A stretch of 64,000 nucleotides of DNA. Origin: Taenia hydatigena. Lineage: Eukaryota > Platyhelminthes > Cestoda > Cyclophyllidea > Taeniidae. A model generated the notes under the pieces. The model ran no database searches. It saw only the letters and a list, made by a program, of their open reading frames with translations, and was not told the DNA's origin. Positions within the stretch are counted from its first letter, which is position 1; every line of letters begins with the position of its first letter. The position numbers were made by a program, and so were the translations under genes. Positions 22,901-34,300 of the stretch are shown here, in pieces. The DNA lies in contig JADWOT020000003.1 in NCBI GenBank assembly GCA_036345935.2, positions 23,578,509-23,642,508 on the forward strand, written 5' to 3'.

Positions 22901-25807
22901 TTCGCACTTCACCGAGTATCCGCGCTGCCATATTTAGTCGCAATTAAGGCGGACTACCTCTTAATGAAGGTAATAAAAATTCCTATTTGTCACATCATTG
23001 CTAAGTATCATCTCAAGAATGAGGTCAGCTTTAAACTAGGTGAGTTTAGGATTTATGACCTGCACCCGGTTCTCCATAATTTTGCTGCATTGAATGTGTT
23101 TCAGTAAGCATTCACTTAATGATGAGAAATCGGTGAGATCCAAGAATTGCATTCCCGTATGAAATACGGAGCCTCGAACCTTCAACATGTAAAATCCATC
23201 GTAAGAGTAACTGTAGCCTCCAATGAAAGTCTACCACCATTGTCCAAGGTCGTTCTCAAAGGCCTTCCTTTGTGGTAACGCCAAGGGGCTCTACCACCAT
23301 CTTTTAATAGTCACAGTGACCCGCCCTCGTTGTAGTAGTCTCTTCGGTTAATGCTTGTCTAGTGCTAAAGGCATGCCATTAAGTCTTATGATGGCCAAGT
23401 ATTCCACAGAAGGAGGTTGATCTGCTGGATAAAGATTTCAGCTTCTTTATCCAATCGTTTCCAAAGAAATGAATGTTAAATTAGTTTTAGGTCTTTGCTA
23501 TGCTTATTTAGCAAGATTAAGTTGATGTAACCACATTAAAATTCGCCACATTAATGCCTTTGCTCGATCAGACATTTGCCTGAAAGTCACCAATTGCAAA
23601 TTTTTACTTAATAACATCAAGCTTGCTCAATATGGATGAAAAATTGTCCATTCTGCGTTTTCCTTCAACACCAGCTGATGAACATTGTTTAAATGGGTTT
23701 AAGCACTACATAAAAGCAGGATTTTTACGATTTTCACAGCCCTTGATAACAAAGTCCTGAATACTTAAAATCAAGGAGGAGGACCGGAAGCCTCCAAAAC
23801 CGAAGCTGAATATACACATCTCCATGGCGGCTTTTGATGATAATTTCGACTATTGAACACCTGGAATCGGTCACGCACTCTGTCTCTAATTCAAGACTTC
23901 CCCCCTTTTGTTGAAGGTAAACACTGGATTTTTCTCTTTATGTTTACATCCTGAAGGTTCGTATGGTTATGCTGCCGCGATCACGTGCTACAACGAATCA
24001 TTGTGTGGTAAGAATTGAACAAAAAATTTAGGCTTTTAGTTTGCATATCTTCCTGTGAGAATGTGTAGTGGGTTTCGCAAAAAGAGGTTAATGGTAAAAT
24101 TTTTTAATAGGAAAATTTAGTCTCTGAATAATAAGTCCTTGCAGGAAAAGATGTTGTGCATCTGCAAAGCCCATTCATGCAATGACCAGGCGACGCCTGC
24201 CCTGGAGATCCATTGCATTGCTTTCCCCTACGCTCCTGTTAAAAAATGCATGCACCAAGTCAAGTGGCATATGGCAAGTGGACTATCACTTTGTTTTGAT
24301 CACCTTTTATTGCTTCAGCTCCCTTTAAAATAGTGCTATTTAACGTGGTCATTCAACACCTATTTAGTAGTGGTTTTTTTACCGTTATACGCATTAAGAT
24401 GGATCCATACTACCGTAGCAAATTTACTTTTTCAGTAGCATCACGAAACTTGGCAAACTTAGGGAAAGTTTGTTGATGTTATGAAAGCAAGATGCAACAG
24501 ACTGGCACTGGTTTGGGTTTTGGGCATCGCGCTTAAATCAAACAGGACTTTTAAGTTTGCATGCGAACCGTGGCGATTTCACGTGGTATAGCAGGTGGAA
24601 AGGTTACCCATTTACCACAGTTAATTGTCAAAATATGTGGTTGGGCTAACCTAGGCTCCGTATGATAAATATGAAAGTTAACAGCGGTAGCGCGTGCGGT
24701 AAACAGTTTGAAATGAAGAGAGCTAATTTGAAGAAAAATTTAAGTCCCGTCAGTAGTCGCGAAATTATGTCGAATACGGTGCGATGACTGCAGGCTATTG
24801 AATTGCAGTAAAATACTTAAAAAACACACACTTTAAGCCTGGGAGATGCACCTAAGTGGTAGCCCTGAAAGTAAGGCTTTTCAGTCCAGAAGTGTAGCAG
24901 ACACTTTGATGAACATCCAACTCGCGCAAGATGTGACCGACCTTGGCGGCCTAAATGAAGTACACTTTGAGGCATCACGTGGAATTCCAGAACATTTTTT
25001 TGAGCTAGGTCCAGCTGCACTGATTAATCTTCCTGTGTCAAAGTACTTCAATTACACGCATTTAGAAGGGTACTACGTAAAAAGTTATGATCTCCTCGCC
25101 TTTTAGTCGACGCAACTAGGTTTACATTACTAATTTTGTGTTTTACTGCTAGTCTCTAACCTTTCCCAACGGTTCTAATAGACCAACCTGTAAATTGGTA
25201 TCAAGCAATTAATCGGATATTGCAAAATCTGGAATAAGACTTTATAAAAGTTTCTTTTTAGTATTATCTTAGTGAAGGTCTCTTTGATAGGAGGTCTGCC
25301 CATTTTGCAAGGAGGCAGAAAATATTAAATTAATAACGCACAGCGTCACCTTGTAAAAATGCTCACTTAATCCATACTTTTTGTAAGTGAATTGACAAAA
25401 ATATTTGTTAGCCTTAATTATTCATCTCATAACACGGGCTAACAACTGTGCAGCACTCGAACCCTCACACCGGGGCGGAAGAGAAGTTATAGATATAGCC
25501 TAAAGTGCATACCACAATGAAAAAAATCTGCGTACTTGCATATGCAACTAAAATAAACAATCATTAATGGCTAAGGATAACAAAACTAATTTAAAAATTT
25601 GTAGCTTAAATTACTTGGCTGTCCTCTTTCGCTTTATTAATTGACGGAGCTCCATGCTAACTTTGTGTCTAAAGAAAGGCAAGTATCAAAAACAAAGGCC
25701 ATTTTTATGGCACAAAGAATCATTTTGCGCTTACGTTAAGTAACCCGAAGTGTCTCGTGTAGTCTGTCGGAATAACCTCTTGGTAATTCCTGAGAGATGT
25801 GAAATGT
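19908..25807. other. Spacer between IR2 arms, 5.9 kb, no gene recognised
   Basis: Unlike the IR1 spacer, this holds no gene that I can identify. An 86-codon ATG-started plus-strand frame at 24846-25106 has ordinary amino-acid composition, but no recognisable family and no supporting exon neighbours. Near 22132-22171 a G-rich run followed by a C-rich run (ggtgaggg and cctctcacc) could fold as a hairpin. Otherwise the region is unstructured AT-leaning sequence. Confidence 0.45.
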
Positions 25808-26635
25808 GTGCCATTGATCGAATGCGTTTCATCAGAACAGATACATTCCAGTTTGCTTCCTGCTACTGTTTCCCTCCTTCCCACTCTCATGCCATGGCAT
25901 GCCTTGCCATGATGTGTTGGGTGAATCTGAGGAAATGCACAGTGCTCTTGCGAGCCAACGCAGCTTCTCGTCAACTTTGCTACACTGCATTTAGAGAGGG
26001 CGAGACAACAGATCGTGCCACCACGATACGATTTTGTACAGTTCATTGGATTCTGTCGTCGAAAGTGCAGCGTGTCTGGGAAGATTGTCCAGTCTTCACT
26101 GTGGTGAGGATTTGCGAGACACTACTGATGAAAAGAATGAGCGGTTAATGTGACTGCAACGAGTTGCAGCGATGGTTGGCGTGAGTGATGAAAGGCACAC
26201 GGTTACACCTACAGCAAGTAGAATTGTCATGTGGCTAGTGGAATTGCGCGAGTGTCACAGGCATTGCGATGTGACGGTAGGCTTCAAAGACTGTGAGTTG
26301 TTTCTTTACTCCTCCGCTGCTTCATGTGGTCTTGTGAGAGGTGCGGCACGCTCCGCAGACTGACTGTTGAATGATGGAATGAGTGGGCTACTGACTTGTA
26401 ATGAGAGGCGGCCTTTCTACTTTCATTGCAGCGTTTGTGTAGTGGGTGAGCATACGGTTTGTCAGGTGCATCCGATCCACCCGACAATGTCCACTGCCCA
26501 CTCCGAGGAGGCACGCACAGCACTGCCGTTTGTGGAACGAGTGCATGTTCATGTGTATGTGCCTGTGTTTGTGGTGGGCTAGAAATGGAATGGCAAAGAG
26601 GAAATTGTTCACTTTCTGAATGTTAAATGACACAT
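25808..26635 (+). repeat. IR2 right arm, 828 bp, inverted twin of 19080-19907
   Basis: Reverse complement of the left arm except for A at 26119 and T at 26321. Divergence begins immediately outside both edges. The very low divergence means either recent insertion of both copies or sequence homogenisation between them. Confidence 0.88.
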
Positions 26636-29600
26636 GCCTCGAAATCTATCTTCGCAATGCACAACACAATTTTAACAGAAAGATCAGAATCATTTAGGCA
26701 GACGACTGAAAGCCCTCGAGCGCAACATAAGACCTAATTTCTTAAGTCATCTGTGAGAAGATTTTGCGTAAATATGAAAGAGGATAGAAATTGCAATGGT
26801 GTTGGTATCACTCAATTTGACGATTATCAAGTCTCTTAATACCGTTACTGGACCATCGCTTGTTTCCGTATAAATTGCCGCTCACATTTGGGAAACGGCA
26901 GCGACACAGATGCTGAAGTGACTTGCCCTTGAAGCAACTAACTTTAACTGTGTTTTTTACCACGGCTATATTTTCAGATCTAAATTTCTTCATCCGCACA
27001 TGATGACATTGAGAGAGAGGAAAAAGTTTTATTAGATAAGACCTCGGTCGCAAATGTTTTTAATGTTTTAGGTCAGTGCGTTTCGCTACTTCATCCATCC
27101 TGCCCCCTTCCCTAAGGGTCGGTAAATCACCCTTTACCTCTTCGCATCGTAAAGTGATACAGGTGGTGTTTGTGTAGCCACTGGGTTTTATGAGCGGGCG
27201 GGGCACTGCCACGTACACTATCCGCCACCCCTCTTTCCCGTCTCCCCTCTCAACCGTAAAACACATGCATAGTAGGCACCTTAGAAGGAGGGGGAGAAAA
27301 GGAGGTGGCTATCTCTCCCTCCCTATCAACTTTTACGCCATTGAGGGTCTTCTCGTATCAGAGTGAGTTCCAGTAAAGAGATAACGAAAAAATTGTGCTT
27401 TGTGGTAAAATGAAATCAAGTATGTTTTTCTCAAACGGACAAGCATGCGGTGAAATTCTTTTTTTTCTAATGTTTTGCCCTTAGAAAATTGCAGTGAATG
27501 CAGCCATTGCTACTTCTGTTTCTTTTTAACTTCTATTTTCCTACCATCTACTCTATCTCCATTGTGATTGACTGAGGTTAATGCGGAGAAAGGAAGCTGC
27601 TCATCGCATCGCAGAAGTACACGATCTAAAAATTACAAAGGATAGGATAAGAACGAGGCAGTTGTACCCACCTAAGGAGCAATATATTCCACATTTCCCT
27701 TAAAGCTGATGTAAGAAACACCAAGTTTCTGACGGCAAATTTGGAATGGACGAATAATGTGATCTCTAAGCATAATTTCTGGCTTTGCAATCAGTCCAAC
27801 ATCTGAAAATTAATTTGAATTTAAAACTTTAACTAGGTGTCAGATGTTTCTCAAAATCTGGGGATAATTATTTGAAAACATTAAAAGGTTTAAAACAATT
27901 ATTTACTAAAGTTGGGCATTCATGAAGCAAAGTAGAGAATGACTACTTATATGGTATTCTATTTTACATTAGTGAACGCTCAGAGAAATACAGTCATGTA
28001 ACTAGATATCATGAATCTTTAGTCCATTTACCTATCCATCCACCTCCTTACTCATAAATCCATCTCTTTATCTACCCACCCACTCAACTGTCTATCATAT
28101 TAAATGCCAAATTACCAAAGGAACCAAAGACAGTTATTTATCTAGAGTAGTTCGAAGCTTTTTTACAAAGCTTATGGCAGTATCCCTTTTGATTCTTCTA
28201 ACAAAAGCCTGCCTTCTTTCTTTATTTAAAAAGCAAAACAACTTCTGCCGTATATTTTTGTATGAAATGACTCCAAATCGTGGCTACTATAAAATAAACC
28301 GATGAGTGAAGCTATCGTTGAGAATTGGAGAGCCAAACGCAGCAACTTTATATGATATCAACACATTTTATTACACACCAAAGTACATTTATAATTCTGG
28401 TCCATAACTTCAAATAGTATTTTTTGAACACTCAGCTGCCGGAAATAGAATGACGAAACATTTTTATTTAAAAAAGGCATATTGCAATCAGGTATTCTAA
28501 TTAAATTGTAAAGCGTTTCGCCTTCCTACCTAAATTCATTACGTAAGCATTTTGAGCCGCCAAGATTTTATAAACCTCTGTAATGCTTCAAGCAACCAGA
28601 AAGCATATTAAAGTGAATAAACCCCAAAAAAATGAAGGAAAATATCTCAAACTTCTTAAAATTCACCTTATCGAATTTTTTTTACCACTTCTCCATCGAA
28701 AGCACAAATATGTGTTCTGTTATTCTAACCTATCTTAAGAGCGCTTTTCCTTACTTGGAAATATCGCCTCTGCGAATAAGGTTATCATGCGCACATAGTC
28801 CAAGCTCTTTCAAATTTCGTCAACATATATTTCTTGCATAAATTGATTATTCTCTGGCAGTCCATCAGACACGAGTTCATTATCAAATAACTATCGGCCT
28901 CGCTCAAGCGTCTTCAGACCTTTTCAATGGTATGGCTTCAAAGCGCATGCCAATTCATTGCACTTTCGTACTTAGATTACCGCCTTTTTAAACATGGCTT
29001 ATCACTAATAGCATAGGAGATGAGACCCATAAACGGGAATTCGAGTGCGACTACACAAAAATAGTCAACATACTACTCATGAATGATCTGGAACATCTCA
29101 AAGCAAATTCCCTTAGGTAAAATTAGGCAGTCCTACCCTTGTGAATTCATTAAATTAACCCAAGGTCAACGTTTCCCAATGCAACAATCGACCTCATTTT
29201 TAATTATAAATGGGATGATATAAACCTTTAATAAAAGCACCTGCTTTGATAATAATTGGTAGTTGAATTTTTAAGATGATATCATTCAGATCATTAATGC
29301 GATTAACTCCCAAGGAAGGACGCGAATAAATAACTTGATTAATGGCAAAATACTTTACTTGCATAAGAAAAAGAGTTTCAAAATACCTTCCAGGTTTTAA
29401 GTATTTGCAAAAATAGTAATCAAAGATCAATCACAAAATCCGACTCACATTCATTCCTCGTGGTAAAATGTTAGATGCAGATACATCAAAAGTTTGTTTC
29501 AAAACTGCGTCATTAGTCTCAAAAAGAAATAAAGATAACCAATAAAAATTTCGACAACTTTATTTCTTTCGCGGTTGGAAAAGAAATGCCGAAATGGCTG

Positions 29601-30000
29601 ATTTTGTTAAAGGCTTAAAAATACTCAATCATTATTTTAAATTTTGGAAAAAAGGACACTTCATTTTATTTCGAGTCTAAAATTCATCACCCAACGCACG
29701 TCACAACGCATTATTTTTAATTTTGGCATCCATCCACTCAAAACGGCTATCAAATTTCTCCTGTCCCCTGGAGCAAACGTTCACCAATCACAGATGTCCA
29801 GTGTTTCAAATTGTTCTAAACACTTTTGGTTTAACATTAGCTAAAGTGCACTTCTAGGTGATGGACCTTATTTGTGGCACAATTAGTGACATTTTAATTT
29901 TAAATTCAATCAAAATACTTGTTTCAAAATTTCGTGAGTTTAAGCTATGCTCTCCTTCCCAGCGCACGACTCTCTGATTGATCGGACGCTCTTCTTCTCC
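26636..30000. other. Non-coding sequence between IR2 and the CDK inhibitor gene
   Basis: No gene recognised. It contains a moderately GC-rich, pyrimidine-skewed block at about 27090-27330 and a degenerate CCAT/ATCC tetranucleotide tract at about 28022-28095. The rest is AT-rich with several T runs. Short open frames here (for example 28632-28841 and 29200-29430) look like chance. Confidence 0.45.
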
Positions 30001-30049
30001 ATTGGTGGAAAGTCATTAGCAAGTGATTGGCGGATATTGGCCGGCCAAT
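30001..30049 (+). promoter_or_regulatory. Cluster of four CCAAT boxes upstream of the CDK inhibitor
   Basis: ATTGG occurs at 30001-30005, 30026-30030 and 30036-30040, and CCAAT at 30045-30049. The last two form the perfect palindrome attggccggccaat (30036-30049). The cluster is 74-122 bp before the ATG at 30123. Repeated CCAAT boxes are a known feature of NF-Y-bound, often cell-cycle-regulated animal promoters, and the TTGGCGG at 30027-30033 also resembles an E2F site. This is assigned by motif and position only. Confidence 0.5.
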
Positions 30050-30122
30050 AACTTTAGGACTCTTGCTTGCCTCATTTAAGCGTTGCCACTCCAACGCATA
30101 ATTTCCACAAGTGCTCGCTACC

Positions 30123-31225
30123 ATGTGCGAGAGGAAAAGTAGGTCGCCAGCAAGGAGGCTATTTCAAGATTTTAGCAACACCAACGATCGTGTAGAAGAG
30201 ACCATCGATGAAATTATTGATCGCATCACTGAATTAAAATGCTCTGCTTTTCGCGAAACATACCAGTTTGATTTGAAAACCATGCAGCCTTGCAGTAGCG
30301 AATGCGATCTACGGATAAACTCCACAACTGACATACAACTTCGACACTGTTGGAGTTGGGAGGCGGTTAATGCTCGCCTAGTTCCACGTTTCTACCGTCC
30401 GATCATAGTCCGGTTAAGGCGTCTTGCGAAGAACACAACTCAGGCATCAATGCTGCCACCAGAAACACAGCTCAAGCCTCTACGGGAGCCGCGAGTCTCA
30501 CCCCCTGTTAAATTTTTCTTTCGCACGGTTCGAAGGGCAAAGAGTGTTGACACTGTTGGACGGAAGACTTTCAACAATGCTTTAGCATTCCCGAGCCCAT
30601 TAGCGATTCGCGGAGGTCAAAAGACCATGGATTCTGTAATCATCCGTCCTTCGAGGGCAACCGTTCCTTTTGAGGTAGGTTTTAATTTCTTAAGTTAAAA
30701 GTAATTTAAATAAATTACGTTGGCGGAAGCATTGGCTGGCCATAGCAAAAGTCAGTCAAATCTCACGTTATAATGAATTGCACCTGTGGCTATGGTTGAT
30801 GCAGGGCGGGGAGGGGGAGGTAACATAAACTTACAGAGTGCACGTGCGCCAGTAGCACTAACCCCATCAACATCCAATTAACGGTCAGGTTGGCGGATTG
30901 GAGAGCGGCGCTAACACATCTTCCCAATCCTCCCCTCATCGGCTCCCCTTTTCCCACGCGAAGCACATCTGTCCACCTGCCCAAATGTGTGCATGTCTTG
31001 CTGTTGACATGCCACCATTGTCACACCTTGGTTTCATCCTCACAGTTTAATTTATTTTTTTACTTAAGCGGTCTTCGACGGAGCAAGACGCCAGCAAGGC
31101 GACCGCGTGATTATGGCCGTGACAAACGCATGTCCAATGGCGTCTCTGTGATGTGGAGGGATTTAGATCAGTCTCACCCTAATCTAAATAATCACTCAAA
31201 CTCGTCTGGAGTATTTAAAGGCTAA
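30123..31225 (+). CDS. Cip/Kip-family cyclin-dependent kinase inhibitor (p21/p27/Dacapo type)
   Basis: Exon 1 is 30123-30674 (184 codons, donor gtaggt, phase 0). Exon 2 is proposed as 31046-31225 (59 codons plus stop), after an acceptor ending in cctcacag; total 243 aa. The N-terminal half matches the CDI domain in order: a cyclin-binding RxLF motif (ARRLF, residues 10-14); an acidic/amphipathic linker (about 20-45); the CDK-binding segment RETYQFDLKTMQP (44-56; compare the RKWNFDF pattern of vertebrate p27); WSWEAV at 77-82 (compare YEWQEV); and VPRFYRP at 87-93 (compare LPEFYYRP, whose Tyr enters the CDK ATP site). About 20 extra residues, including three Cys, are inserted between the two CDK-binding segments. 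Exon 2 is rich in Arg/Lys (LRRSKTPARRP), a likely nuclear localisation signal. The family binds cyclin-CDK complexes in the nucleus and blocks G1/S entry. The ATG has a good context (acc before it). The exon 2 acceptor is less sure: it adds a hydrophobic FNLFFYL run, and another acceptor could be used. Confidence 0.8.
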
Positions 31226-31384
31226 TAGCCTAAAAAACTGAAGAAATTGAAAGCTGCTGTATTCGTACAAATTGTTTTTATAAATTTCTGGTTGAATTTT
31301 TGGAATCCTGCCGATCCCATGGATACTCATTTTTACCTCGAGGTAAAATAGTTACCTCGCTTTGTCTCAAGCTGTACATATTTA

Positions 31385-31390
31385 AATAAA
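31385..31390 (+). promoter_or_regulatory. Candidate polyadenylation signal of the CDK inhibitor gene
   Basis: AATAAA 160 nt after the proposed stop codon at 31223-31225, supporting a transcript that ends after exon 2. Confidence 0.5.
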
Positions 31391-34300
31391 ATTGTTGTAT
31401 GCTTTTACTACTCCTCTGTTTTCCCTAAAAATAAGTTCTGAATATGAAGGAGATTAATTTAACTTTAAAAAGACCAATTTTATAATTTTGTTAGAAATCT
31501 ACTTGGTCGTGGGATAATTTCTTATTTCGAATCCTAAGTATTTATAGAAAAGCGAATGGGAATAAATGAGCTCAATTATTTTCAGCTTCGCAATTTCTGT
31601 GAACTAATTTTTTATTAACGCCGCAAATGATACAGACTAAATGCAAGAATAGATCATTTCTACTTCAACTATCGAGGCCAAAGAGCGATGATCAACGACG
31701 ATTGAAGGTGTAGTAAACTAGGGACCCTGAAGTGAATACGAACCTAGGGCACTTTCCAAACCATCCCTTTAAGTGTCTTTGGTGCCGTTAATGCCTAATG
31801 TTTTAGCCGGATAGATTAAGGTATTCCAAGTCTTCAGTGCGTTCATAATAAGCAAAAGTATCATGGAAGAAGGTGTACGAACTACGCACAGAAGAGCTAA
31901 GTACCATTAGTGTAGCCCTTGGATCAGCTGCAGGACAGTTGTGTGACCCGCAGAGATTCAATTATCGTCGTAAACTATTGTGTAGCATTAAAGAGCATAT
32001 CCACCTCTCAATGTGCATACACGTGCCCAATTAGAACTTTCTCTTCTACGTCGCCGTTATGAAATTCTTCTCGTGTCACTTATATCATCAGTCTTCCACT
32101 AAATTCATTGCACAAGTTTTTATTTAAATTTTAGAAATAACTTGAGCTAAATGTTGCGCTAAAAACTCCCTCTTGTGGATAGCTGGATCTTCACAGTCAT
32201 AAAAAAAAAAGAGCTTATAATAGTGGGGTACCGGATTATATGGCTGACTCCTTCACATTACCAAAACAGTAAAATAGAAAGGAAAGTTGAGTACAAAACC
32301 TTTGGACGAAGTCCTGTCTGCTTTCGGATGGAGTTTCCAAGCAAAAAACATGTGCTTTTTGTAAAAAATCATTCCATCTTGCGAATGGCTTGGCTAAGGA
32401 TTTTTTCAGCATTCCTTGGTGGGGATGATCTAAGTGAATCCGCCGAAGTCAACAAGATACAAAACAGCTATCAAGTTTAAACGCTTCTACAAAGTGACGA
32501 AAAAAGTGCTTCTTTCAAAAGTATTACTAGTTCACTTTCGTTTATTTGCAATAGCTAAGACAACTGACTGTGAGCCTAAATACAGCTCAGGATTTTCTCC
32601 ACAGTTTTGTCTTTATTTCATTGCTAATGGGTTCTTTTGAGGAAAAAGCTGATTTTTTCATTGCATTCCTCTAATTTTATTGTTTTAGAGACCGTTAAAC
32701 GATTGGTCGTGCTTTCCTTTCAAATTAATCAGTTTTGTAATCTTGACTTTTTATTCCATCAACATGAAAAAAGCATGACGTACGGCATGGTGGACATGGA
32801 CATCACCCATCGCCTGATTAGACAGTGCCAACGCCCTTTGGACCCATTCGACAGTGCTGGGGCTCACTTAAGCATACAAGGTCGCTTCCTTTGATCATTT
32901 TTTCTGCAATTGCAAGCACCTTTAGTGGACATCGAACCCCGTGAGTTTCGCACTTCGCCATTCAAAAATGCCGGTAGATAGTAAGCCATCGTTTAACTGA
33001 TTAGATGTACTTACAAGAGAGCGAAAGAATGAATGAATGGGTGGAAAAAGAACCGGACAAATGAATTAATTTATGCACTACTTAATAAAACGGACAAATA
33101 AATGGATGAAAATAGGCGTACGATGTGAATGGGTAGAAGTTATTTTGAGTTCCAAGTCGCCTTGCTCTATTGAAAGCAAATCTTAGGCAATTAATCCAAT
33201 TTCAAAAAACCTTTTTGCCTAATAATCAAAAGTGCTAAACAATAAGATCCCATCCCTTTAAGATGGCAATGGTAAATGCTCGCTTACTGGAATCCTAGTA
33301 CGAACTTTAACATAGGGACAAATCAACTAAAATAACACGCGTGATAAATGACATGGCTATTTTACATGTTCTCCCCTTTTTTTTAAAAGCTCGCGATTTC
33401 AAATGCAGCATCTCCCTTTTACTGACTTCTTCGCCTTGAGTCATCACAGGAGTCTTACATATTCACAAGCCTTATTTATAAGTGTGAGAAAAAGAATTTA
33501 ATTAAAATTGAGAGCAGTTTTTTATGTTAAAGGCCAGCACAAACGTATTGCATTTTTACATTCGGGAAATACTCTTGAAGCAGAAAAATTGCAATATGCC
33601 AGTAGCTGATGAGTTGAGTGGCATGTTTCAATGAGCAGCGTTTTTTTAATACTTGTGAAAATCAAAATCAAGCAAGTTCACCGTTGGATGCACACATTTT
33701 CTAAACATATATCAATCTAAAGTTGCATGTTAGAGGGAGAATATTCATTCCTTTAGGCTATATACAAAGTTATTCGGTCAAACCGTTATGTGATGCGTGA
33801 ATTATTAGGTGACCAAACAAACCTCGCACTACGTGGCATGCTCCAGTGACGATTTGGCGTTTTCAAGGTTCGTTTACGCATCCCGCCTTCTTACTATAAT
33901 GGATAGAGTTCATCCGCGTAATGATTCTAGCTTAATTTAGTTTAAAAGTGGAGTGCTGGCTTTTAAAACAAAGCCCAGTGGCGGAAGAATAAGCGGTTGC
34001 CATTTGAAAGTTGCTTAAATTTGGTTAATTTTGAATGTCGAAATAGTTAAAGAGTAATGCAACTGTTTGTAAGACGTTAAGGGACAGTGAACCAGTCGGT
34101 CAAGATAATTTTAAAGTGCAGTGCTAAGAACAAATTTCGGTGATGCGTAACGTGAGTGATAAAACACTCCTGCAAGTTCGCAATGGGATATGGGTAAATG
34201 GAAACCCTCGCATAATAATGCCATTCATGTACGTTACAAAACGCGCCGTCCATTTCATATTACTTTACTGATTGACTTACGAGGATTTGTTATGCTCACT

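Noticed and set aside
24846..25106. 86-codon ATG-started frame with protein-like composition
   Set aside because: No family, no splice or polyadenylation support; left as unproven.
25457..25480. Possible tRNA T-arm (gttcgag-like on the minus strand)
   Set aside because: The flanking bases do not form a five-pair T stem and no D arm or acceptor stem could be folded.
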